Shown here one piece after another: positions 1 to 10,617 of a stretch of DNA of 64,000 nt. The notes below the pieces were generated by a model that had not been told where the DNA came from, did not search any database, and saw only the letters and a list, made by a program, of their open reading frames with translations. Positions within the stretch are counted from its first letter, which is position 1. Each line of letters opens with the position of its first letter. The stretch covers positions 545,054,630 through 545,118,629 of the forward strand of contig CM046882.1 of NCBI GenBank assembly GCA_025667525.1, in the 5' to 3' direction. A program made the position numbers and the translations under genes. This DNA comes from Glebionis coronaria (lineage: Eukaryota; Streptophyta; Magnoliopsida; Asterales; Asteraceae).

Positions 1-2982
1 GCCTTCAAAATCATTATACGAACCAATGTCGTAAAAATATCATACAATACGTTTTTATAACGTCGTGTAGAGTTAAATAAAAACCGTTATATGAATATGG
101 TTATGTAAAACCAAAACACACAAAAATATCAATAATAAGACCCCGTATTGCTAGTCAGGCAATATATCGTAATTCGGTGCGTATAGCAGTATTTCGTTAA
201 TTGGATTATTATAAGCCGCATGACATTGTTACCTTACTACAACAAACAACGGGTAGCTAGCCCGAAACTCATTTACCCATATAAATTAGCGTGTCGTCAC
301 AATAATCACGCTTGTGTAAATCTTCTTATACATAAATTCGCTTACCAATCAATGTGGCACGACGGGGATCAACCGTCAAGCCGCGAACTGGGGTGATCAT
401 CCCCAAATAGTACTATTATATGCATAAGCGTCTACCAAATCCCGGTAGTTCACAATTCATGCTAATGGGACTTTTAGTGACATAACCTAACTTTAATAAT
501 CCATCTCATTTCATCTATCGGGTCATATAATCATTCATCGGGTCATACAATCATTCAGGTCCAAATCAATAAACAAACAATCGGGACAAATGGTGTCCTA
601 TTTTATCAAAACTAACATGTTATCTCCCTGCGGGTTTATAAAACATTTCATAAAAACATTTAAAAGAGTGCGAGGCTATGAACTCGCGTTGATGTGGGAA
701 GGCGGTTATCGGCAATTCGGATGTACGGTACGTGCTTCAATCACGAAAACCTAGACAAATAATACTTGTCTTAGACTCTTGTCCAATGACTTTATAAAAA
801 TAACAATTATGTATACATATGATGATTTTATATATATGATGATCAAGTGGGTTTACATATTCTCATTTACTCATTTTAGTGTTATGTGTTGATAACTTTT
901 ATACTAGTTTACTAGTTTTACCTATTTACATGTTTTAGGTCCAATAAGCCTATTATAAGTCCATTAACTTGTATTAATCCATTTTATACTTGTATTATAA
1001 TTATTTATACTTTACATGTTGGGCCCAAATGGGTTAAGCCCAATAAGTAATTTTTATAAGTGTTTAACTTATTTGGTTAAATTATTAGTCCAATATGCTA
1101 ACTTAGCTCGTTATTGTCCGTATGTCATATAGTTCGGGTTTTATCGGTTTTTACTTGTATTAGGTACTTATATATCAGTATATGACTTTTAAAAACTTTA
1201 CATTAGACGGGTTTGATCGTCTAAGTTTTAATTGGCGAAAAACGTTAATTTTACGGTAATAGCCGAAAAAGTCGTAAAAATCATGTTTATAGTTTTTATA
1301 ACTTATAAATCTTATTCACCTACCATTTTTATAAAGAGTCCATTTATTTAACCTTATACATATCTATATAAATGAAATTTATAAGTTAGTGGGTTTTCAT
1401 GTGTATATATTTTATAAATATATAAGTGAGTGCTTATTTTATATAAGTTTTTATTATACAAATCTGATTTTAAATTTCATGTTCACCAAAACAGCCATAT
1501 CTAGAGTTATATATGGAGATAGAAGCCCAAATGTTTATGGCATAAACTACATAATATGTGCTCCATTTAACTCTACTATGGCTACTTTTGAATCAGCCTC
1601 TACGTATTTTATAAAAATCGTCCAAAACAGTCTATGCAGATTTGTTCTCTAATATTGTTTTGATCATATCTCACTCATCCTAATGATTCCATTGCATGGC
1701 CAACTCACCACATGTGTAAAAATCATATACCTTACTTTTTCTTTAATAATCTATGCCATTTTAACAGTTTATCATGAGTTTCTTCACTGTTTTATACAGC
1801 CTAGTCCTTACATCATGATTTTAACACTTTTTCATGTAGATTCTTATCTTTTTAATCAAATCTATCAACACCAAATCCCCACATAATATTTTTAATCATC
1901 ATTCATCATCATATACATATACATAAGTAAAAGAAAATACAAGATTACATAATCAAAATAACAAGAAGGATAGGAAGAATGATCCTTATACCACCATAGT
2001 GATGAAAAGATGAGGTTGATGAACAAGGCTTGGATTTGGATGACAAAACTTGTGATATACCAACATAAACTTCAAGATCACCTATCTTAATGAATCATCT
2101 TGTGGAAAATCAGCCCCAAGACACCAACAAAACCTCTCCTTGGATGTTAAAATGACCACCAATCAATAGAGCTTCAAGAGTCCTTCATCATGTGTATGAA
2201 TAACACATGATTTCATGGTTGAATCAAGATCAAATGGGGGTTGTTTTAGGTGAGTTTGGGACGAAATATAGAGGGATAGGAAAAAAAGTGGTGGTTTGCA
2301 TGTTAGATTTGTGAGAAATGGTTTATAGGAAATGGTTTTGTGGTTTGGTGTAGCTTACATGTTAAGCTTAGCTAACAAGTGTAACTTGTTAGTTATAACT
2401 TGACACATCATGAGATGTGGTGGCATACTTTGGCCTTCCCATGTTAGTGGGGTGGGGAAAACTTGTTTTGTCTCATCCCACTAATTTACGGGTATTCCTC
2501 GATTCTAGTTTCCTCGATTTGCGTGCCCTCGGGTTGTTTTACGAAAAACGTTTTTATAAATTATGAATCAACGGCACAAAACGAATCTAATAAAAATTGT
2601 CTCATCAAAAACGGAGTTCAAAAACGTAAATACGTAATCCTAAGGTTTCCGGTTTAAACGTAAAGGACGTTAAATTATAATCGTAAGTCCAAATCTCTTC
2701 TCGTAAATTTGTGAGTTTATGAGCCAACACAAATTTAAAATCTCAAAATAATATTCACGGATAAATTTATTTTCTGAAATGTCGGACTGTCATCAAAAAC
2801 GGTGTATGTAAACGTAAGCACGTAACGTAGAGTCCTCCGGTTTAGACGTAGTCGATGCTACTTCAGGACGTAAATCCAAATTTCTTCCTAAAAAATAAGT
2901 GAGTTCATAATATAACATTAAAATAATGTTTTAAATTATACTTGAGAATAAAATATCAACCATAAATTGACGGATTGTCACA
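1..2982 (-). mobile_element. Element A1, 3' LTR (cut by window edge)
   Basis: Long terminal repeat of a minus-strand Ty3-type element. Its start on the minus strand is TGTGACAATCCG at 2982. Base 1 corresponds to base 8669 of the other LTR of the same element, so about 455 bp lie outside the window and the full LTR is near 3.44 kb. It matches the split partner copy (8,214-10,617 plus 24,283-25,317) with only scattered substitutions, and the A2 LTRs less closely. Small frames in it, such as 1389-1652, recur in all A-family LTRs, run antisense to the element and have no recognisable domain, so I do not call them genes. Confidence 0.88.
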
Positions 2983-3020
2983 GCATTTACCCCTAAACAG
3001 GATCTTTGTCCTCAAAGATC
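2983..3020 (-). promoter_or_regulatory. A1 polypurine tract and adjacent hairpin
   Basis: On the minus strand GTTTAGGGGTAAATGC (2983-2998) lies directly before the 3' LTR and is the expected plus-strand primer site. Just upstream of it is a perfect 8-bp stem, GATCTTTG (3001-3008) with CAAAGATC (3013-3020), whose four-base loop belongs to a GAGGAC motif. The same arrangement is present in A2 at 31,858-31,894. Confidence 0.7.
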
Positions 3021-6000
3021 AATTTATCTTACTACTCGATTCTTATAGAGTTAAAGCCATGTGGGTATTTCCTCCACATTCAGTCTTTTCTCTCAAGTGT
3101 AATCCATTAGAATACGCGAGTTTCATCAAACATAACTATGGGAATAAGATCAGGCTTAATGTCGACTTACTTTCTCTATCCATGATGTTCACGGGTTTTT
3201 GATGAATGAAACTTTTCGCCGATCTAAACTTTACTAAGAAACAATCAGATTCTCACTTGATAGAAATTTCATCAAGTTCGATATACGAAACATAATTCAC
3301 GTATCCCTTGAAGTCATAGGGTAGATCCAGCTTATATGCCTTTCAAACCAACTTTTACATCATCTCTATGGTCCCATACTACGGGGACTTATTTCCCATG
3401 ATCTTTCAGATCATTTATTCCTTTTTCCAAAGTAATTTTTTTTAGCATAACTTCGCTACCCATCCGGCACTTCAAGATCTACATTTCATATTCACATAAC
3501 CTCCTGCCTACTACCGACAGTCAATAATCAGATCCTAATTTCAACAATCATTTCAGGTCTCGAGGGTCGGGTACTTAGTAAGGTTAGGTTTGTCATCATA
3601 GGCAACCTTAAACCTAAAAGACATGTCCAACTCACAATAGGTGTATGTCGGGTGTCTTTCCCCCAACTCCTGCTTACAGATGCTCTAATATTTAGATCCT
3701 CACAAGATTCAATCTCAATCCTAATACGATAATTATCAATGATAATCTCTCCAAAGGACAACGATTATACGGTCTATTACCAAAGGTCAATTATTCAAAC
3801 ATAAAACAAGACTTCTAGTGCTTGTTATCATTACTTTACCTCGTCCCTTTCGATTGGGGTGGTAAACGGTACTCTCATCAAGGTTCGTTCCCAATGATTT
3901 CTGAGCAAATCTCTAGAAATTCGATGTGAAGCGAGGATCTTGATAGAGATGATCGATACAGGCACACTATGTTTACACAACTCCTTTAAATACAACGAGT
4001 TAATTTCTTCATCGAGAATCTATCATTAACAGGAATGATATTAGCAGATTTTGTCAGTCTGTCGACGATGACCCAAATCAAATCAAATTCAGATGATGAC
4101 CTTTGCAATAGCTAGACGTTTACTAATGTATGAGGCGATGTCTGCCTTCATAATTTGCCATTAGTACTACTTCTTCAGGTATAGATACATTTAATCAGAA
4201 TGACATGAATAGAATACTTAATCTTATGAGATTCCAACATAAATAAATCTCGAAATCCTCCATATTTTGGCCACCATATGCGGCCTTTAAAACATTTAAC
4301 GCCATCAGCTCCTCAATTCTAATGGTTCACATAAGCCGTGAACTCCCTTTTATTATTATCTATATTATCCTTCTTACAAACATTAGTTATTTTTAAATTG
4401 TTCGGCAATTTTTTGCACCTTGATTATTAAGGAACATGTCCTAATTGGTTCTTTATCTTTTCTACATAATGTTTCAGTAATTATATTCACCTTCCTCGAT
4501 GAAATAAATATCATGACCGTATTTATTCGAAAATTCTTTCTTCACATTTTCTAAGTCTTAGTTCTATCTCAACCATTGTTTTTATCAGTTTTGCTCAATC
4601 CGACGTTTAAAGCATCGATAATTACTATAAGTAATTAAATAATAAATATTTAATTTTTATGAAACGTAAACGCAAAAAGTTTTTAAATTTTATCAGTTTG
4701 TCCAATTATATAAAAATGTTCAAAATGAATTTGAATTTAATTAACACAATTTTTGTTGATTTATCGGAAATAATTTGTAAGATCCGTAAATGTTCGAAAA
4801 ACCTTCGTTTATTCTTTGGTAAAAATTTTCTTAGTTGAAAAGCAAAAATTGTCATTTCAAATTTTAAGTCATGGTTTAACGGTTTCCTCAATCCCTCTTA
4901 GGTTGTCTTGAGGTATACACAAACATTTACCCCTAAACAGGAGTTTAGTTAAATGATTTGTGTATAGGGGAATAATCCCTTAAAAATACTTTGTTAAAAG
5001 GTCTGTCAAAACATATTTCCATTTTCTATTAATCACACATATAAAGGATTAAGTCTTAAATCTCATGTTAAATATTCAAGGTACAGGTTTTCATTATTCG
5101 GCCAATTCAGGGCAATCTATAAATAATTATCAACTCCTTCTTATTCTTATAAAGAAACAAATGGTCCTTAATGATCATGAGCATGAATTTATCAAATTAC
5201 AACCCACACACGTGATTCATTAAATTTATGAATGCTACATGTTGATTAGTTAATCCAAACGACATCACGGGAAACTCATAATGTTTATTACGAGTTCTGG
5301 ATGTAGTGATTGGAATAGATAATCTTTTTCGTGGCCGCGAAGTTGATGATAACCATGCCGTGGATCAATCTCTGAATATACGCTAGAACCTTGTAAATGA
5401 TCGAACAAATCTATTATCTTGGGTAGTGGATATCGATTTCGATCGTCAATTTACTTAGTTCACGATAATCAATAAACATAAGGAATGATAACACCATAGC
5501 TCTTCATGATGACGAGCTTGGTAGAATAAAATCTATCTCCGACAACTCTCTCAGTTGTATGGTAATTCCATTAATTCAGATGGTGCTGACGTATAGTGCA
5601 CACGCCACGGGTGCAGCACCAGGAATATAATCAATACCAATTTCAACTTGCCTTAATGGGGAAAGTCTAGATAATTTACTAATAAATACCTCCTAAAGTT
5701 TCAGATAACAGAAACATCTATTAATAAATTCATATTAGGTTCTTTCTAGATTACCATATCTATGATCAGTTTATAACCATTCATGGTATACTTTTAAGTC
5801 TAAAAGCAGGATACAGCCACCTATCGTGATTTATTTAAATCACTTTTGATAATCAACATCTTATCATTTAGGGGAATTCTATTCGAGTTCCCATCAATTA
5901 AGACAATGTCGTCATGTTATAATCAATCAATCCATTTTACTGGCACTATCAACTTTTCAGTTTTATTGCCGTCGATAAGATGTGAACTTCTCAAAAGACT

Positions 6001-6060
6001 AATAATAGCTCATAATCCTTCACAAATTCAAGGATATCAGGAGACATAACTAACCTTAAA
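3001..6060 (-). pseudogene. pol: A1 pol relic: protease, RT, integrase, C-terminal domain
   Basis: Decayed Ty3 pol read right to left through many stops and frameshifts. Recognisable pieces, in order: the protease tail with an IVLIDGNSNRIPL-like stretch (about 5830-6010), the RT entry with a GAAPVA motif and an ILPSSS end (5545-5695), RT with an [13 protein letters not shown] stretch (5395-5500), integrase with WVIVDRLTKSANIIPV (4030-4085) followed by an SDRDPRF-like remnant (about 3900-3960), and the integrase C-terminus with KAYKLDLP and the tail VNIMDRE (3010-3340). The tail resembles the end of Tekay/Del chromovirus pol, which is my family placement. RNase H is not resolved. The TGA at 3343-3345 is shared with A2. 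No functional protein can come from this copy. Confidence 0.75.
4924..4942 (-). repeat. Internal copy of the polypurine-tract sequence in A1
   Basis: CATTTACCCCTAAACAGGA here is an exact 19-base copy of 2984-3002 at the 3' polypurine tract. It lies between the RT and integrase relics, near the middle of the internal region. The same pair exists in A2 (33,756-33,774 and 31,858-31,876). It could be a central polypurine tract or an old internal duplication. Confidence 0.6.
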
Positions 6061-8088
6061 AGGCTAAGGTCAACGCATAATCTACGCGAGAGAATTTCAA
6101 ATCACATACAGACGAAAACTTTAACGAATATGAATATATCCCATGTTTTCATGAATTGAGTACGCATTCGAAAGCTCCTCGGATCGTTACCCAGGTCATT
6201 CAAATGAACTCAAATCAAAATAAATGATAGGAACCTCGATACATCCAGTCCGGTATCAACACTCAATAATCAGATACTTTTCCTAAGAATCTCACTACGG
6301 GAGAATTGGACAAGAAAGAATTGTCAATTGTCAAATAAGACAATTTCCACATATGAGTAAATTTGACACAGAAGAATAGATGCTACAGGCACATATGTAG
6401 GTGTCCCTAACACTATGTCCCTATTTTCACTTCTTGCAGATCTCATAAAATTTAATCTTTCACAATCTTCAAAGAAAATGTAGTGTTTATTCATTAGTTT
6501 TATGATTACTAATCAGCCTTGCATGGTCCATTCCAAATTGTATGTAGGCGCGCAACTATATACAATTTCAAGATTAACGATGCAATACTCAGTTCGTCAA
6601 AATTTTATCATCATGTTTACAATAAAAACATTTTCATGCTTAATTCTTAAATAAGAATCAAAAAAATAAATTTACAAAGATTTTATTTGTTATGAAAACA
6701 ATTAAGTTTTCCAAGGTGTTTTATAAACAACCTCATTTCGATAACGATTATTTATAAGTCTCACTTTAAATAATCCATATGGTGATGAAAATTCAATTTT
6801 TCTCAAGGGATACTGTTTTAACTTTATAAAAACAATGAGTGATCTACAAAAGAGTGATGAAAGCTTGTTCACCAAGAACTAACTACAATATAATGGGAAA
6901 TGAGCTTAGCCAAATAATCATGAGGTTCATGATCTCGATGGCACTCAAAAAGAATAATTCACAACGCAACTCAAATCGAGATGAGTACTTGTTCAGTGGT
7001 TGCATCACTAATGCGAGCATTAGGATGAAGCAATAAAAGATAGATAACATCGATATATGTAGAATTTAGCAATCAAAGATAGTCTTTTCATTAATCACAA
7101 ACAAGTCAAAATTGTACCGTAACACATTACGTGTCACTATGTCATACAATTCCAAGAACTCATCCTACCAACTGATGTCTCAGTTAAGTTAGAGATTATT
7201 TTTAAAAGATACCACAATGAATACTAATCTACAAGAGTCATTAGGTGTTCCACATGTCCCAGAAGATCCATCGGTCTAAATTCAGAAGAAGATTTCTTCA
7301 ATTTATTTCTTGGACACTGGGCATCCTCGTTAGTGGACAATGGCCTAGGAACAACCCTTAACACGAACCAACAATCATTTAAAACCAAATAATTTCATCA
7401 TAGAACTTAATGAATTCCTCTTAACAATCTCATATTCCATACGGGTTAAATTTTACTTTATTCAAGTTTCAACCAATTTATATTCAATTTGATATCCTAC
7501 CTCATTCTCCAGTACTTTCAACCTTATTCATAAACCTTAAAAGGGCAATAAAAGCTCGATATGATCAACACTTAATTTCCAATCCTATATCTCTTTCATC
7601 AATAGTTATCAAATAAGTCACTAGTATGAGATGACTCATACATTCAATTAGACTTCTCGGAAAGGTATTAGTGGCATGTGGCTTTTGGGTAATGGTTCCA
7701 ATGACAGCCTCAAGTGCAGCATTCACCCTTTCGATTTCAAATTTAAGAATTGGGTGACAACGAATCAGATGACATCTTTCTAGGTGGTAACGTTTTGTCA
7801 AACTCCACTCTATAAGGAAAGATCGTCATGGCATCGATATCAGATTTAATCTCGCCAATTCTTCTTTAATTTCACAATCAACTAATATCTACATTCTACG
7901 AATATCAACCATTTTGTTGGGATCATAAATATCCACAACTTGGTTTTGATCTGGAATAGCTAGAATTCCTACAAAAATAGCTTAGATTAATTTGCTAGGG
8001 GATTTAGGGTTCCTTGTGACAATCTACGTCGTATAAATAGCTCGTATAAGCATTAAAAATAATCATCAAACAATCATGTAATCAAATT

Positions 8089-8093
<5 letters not shown>
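6061..8093 (-). pseudogene. gag: A1 gag and leader relic
   Basis: By position this is the gag half of A1, between protease and primer site on the minus strand. Every frame is broken and I could not identify a capsid motif or a zinc knuckle with confidence. The stretch aligns along its length with 34,940-36,980 of A2, so it is ancestral element sequence and not a later insert. Frames on the + strand such as 6839-7036 are antisense and are also mirrored in A2. Confidence 0.5.
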
Positions 8094-8180
<87 letters not shown>

Positions 8181-8203
8181 CCAACTTATATATATATATA
8201 TAT
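8094..8203. repeat. (TA)n microsatellite beside the A1 primer site
   Basis: An almost pure TA run of about 80 bp, then AATCCAACT, then a second short TA run that reaches the primer-binding site. A2 has a longer TA tract at the same place in the element. Small frames rich in YIYI arise only from this repeat. Confidence 0.95.
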
Positions 8204-8210
8204 GATACCA
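8203..8210 (-). promoter_or_regulatory. Eroded A1 tRNA-Met primer-binding site
   Basis: On the minus strand TGGTATCA follows the 5' LTR after three bases and then runs straight into TA repeat. The initiator-Met complement normally continues TGGTATCAGAGC, so the 3' half is lost. It fixes the element's orientation as minus. Confidence 0.75.
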
Positions 8211-8213
8211 AAC

Positions 8214-10617
8214 TGTAACACCCCCAAATTTATACAACTCAATACAGCGGAAGACTCGTTGGTGTTACGGGATAGCACATTACTCACATCATAGACAACG
8301 CTTAAAAATCACGCCGTTTAATAATAAAGCTTTTCCATTCATAAATATCAATTTTTACATAGGTCCTAAGTCATAGTATTTCATACAATTTTTACAAAAC
8401 ATTTGAATGGAAATTATTGTTTAAGTGCGGGCCATGAATTCTTGTTGTCTTCCCGAGAATTACCTTCAAGTACCTGAGATAAAACATGTTAAAAGAAAAG
8501 GTCAGCGATAACGCCGAGTGAATTCATAGAGTTTAATAAAATCCATCAATATAATATCGGTATAAAATTATTACCGAAAATTATTTTGTACAAATCATTG
8601 TAATAGGCCATAAAATAGCCAAAATCATTTTATACAAATCCTTATCAAAAATCATAATATAGGCTTTCGCCTTCAAAATCATTATACGAACCAATGTCGT
8701 AAAAATATCATACAATACGTTTTTATAACGTCGTGTAGAGTTAAATAAAAACCGTTATATGAATATGGTTATGTAAAACCAAAACACAAACATAATATCA
8801 ATAATAAGACCCCGTATTGCTAGTCAGGAAATATATTGTAATTCGGTGCGTATAGCAGTATTTCGTTAATTGGATTATTATAAGCCGCATGACATTGTTA
8901 CCTTACTACAACAAACAACAGGTAGCTAGCCTGAAACTCATTTGCCCATATAAATTAGCGTGTCGTCACAATAATCACGCTTGTGTAAATCTTCTTATAC
9001 ATAAATTCACTTACCAATCAATGTGGCACGACGGGGATCAACCGTCAAGGCACGAACTGGGGTGATCGTCCCCAAATAGTACTATTATATGCATAAGCGT
9101 CTACCAAATCTCGGTAGTTCATAATTCATGCTAATGGGACTTTTAGTGACATAACCTAACTTTAATAATCCATCTCATTTCATCTATCGGGTCATATAAT
9201 CATTCATCGGGTTATACAATCATTCGGGTCCAAATCAATAAACAAACAATCGGGACAAATGGTGTCCTATTTTATCAAAACAAACATGTTATCTCCCTCG
9301 CGGGTTTATAAAACATTTCATAAAAACATTTAAAAGAGTGCGAGGCTATGAACTCACGTTGATGTGGGAAGGCGATTATCGGCAATTCGGATGTACGGTA
9401 CGTGCTTCAATCACGAAAACCTAGACATATAATACTTGTCTTAGACTCTTGTCCAATGACTTTATAAAAATAAAAATTATGTATACATATGACGATTTTA
9501 TATATATGATGATCAAGTGGGTTTACATATTCTCATTTACTCATTTTAGTGTTATGTGTTGATAACTTTTATACTAGTTTACTAGTTTTACCTATTTACA
9601 TGTTTTAGGTCCAATAAGCCTATTATAAGTCCATTAACTTGTATTAATCCATTTTATACTTTTATTATAAGTATTTATACTTTACATGTTGGGCCCAAAT
9701 GGGTTAAGCCCAATAAGTAATTTTTATAAGTGTTTAACTTATTTGGTTAAATTATTAGTTCGATATGCTAACTTAGCTCGTTATTGTCCGTATGTCATAT
9801 AGTTCGGGTTTTATCGGTTTTTACTTGTATTAGGTACTTATATATCAGTATATGACTTTTAAAAACTTTACATTAGATGGGTTTGATCGACTAAGTTTTA
9901 ATTGGCGAAAAACGTTAATTTTATGATAATAGCCGAAAAAGTCGTAAAAATCATGTTTATAGTTTTTATAACTTATAAATCTTATTCAACTACCATTTTT
10001 AAAAAGAGTCCATTTATTTAACCTTATACATATCTATATAAATGAAATTTATAAGTTAGTGGGTTTTCATGTGTATATATTTTATAAATATATAAGTGAG
10101 TGCTTATTTTATATAAGTTTTTATTATACAAATCTGATTTTAAATTTCATGTTCACCAAAACAGCCATATCTAGAGTTCTATATGGAGATAGAAGCCCAA
10201 ATGTTTATGGCATAAACTACATAATATGTGCTCCATTTAACTCTCCTATGGCTACTTTTAAATCTGCCTCTACGTATTTTATAAAAATCGTCCAAAACAG
10301 TCTATGCAGATTTGTACTCTAATATTGTTTTGATCATATCTCACTCATCCTAATGATTCCATTGCATGGCCAACTCACCACATGTGTAAAAATCATATAC
10401 CTTACTGTTTCTTTGTTAATCTATGCCATTTTAACATTTTATCATGAGTTTCTTCACTGTTTTATACAGCCTAGTCCTTACATCATGATTTTAACACTTT
10501 TCATGTAGATTCTTATCTTTTTAATCAAATCTATCAACACCAAATCCCCACATAATATTTTTAATCATCATTCATCATCATATACATATACATAAGTAAA
10601 ATAAAATACAAGATTAC
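8214..10617 (-). mobile_element. Element A1, 5' LTR, inner part
   Basis: Begins TGTAACACCCCC at 8214 (the LTR 3' end on the minus strand). It runs in step with 1-1950 of the other A1 LTR until ATTAC at 10,613-10,617, where the Athila-like element is inserted. The LTR resumes at 24,283. The unbroken copy at 1900-1960 reads straight across this point, which proves the interruption. Confidence 0.92.
10613..10617. repeat. Target-site duplication ATTAC, left
   Basis: Direct repeat ATTAC flanks the Athila-like insert, with its partner at 24,278-24,282. The empty site in the sister LTR near 1945 has one copy. Confidence 0.93.

Noticed and set aside
1389..1652. 87-codon frame repeated at 10,059, 30,285 and 39,237
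   Set aside because: It lies in the LTRs of A1 and A2 on the antisense strand. It recurs because the LTR recurs, and it has no recognisable domain.
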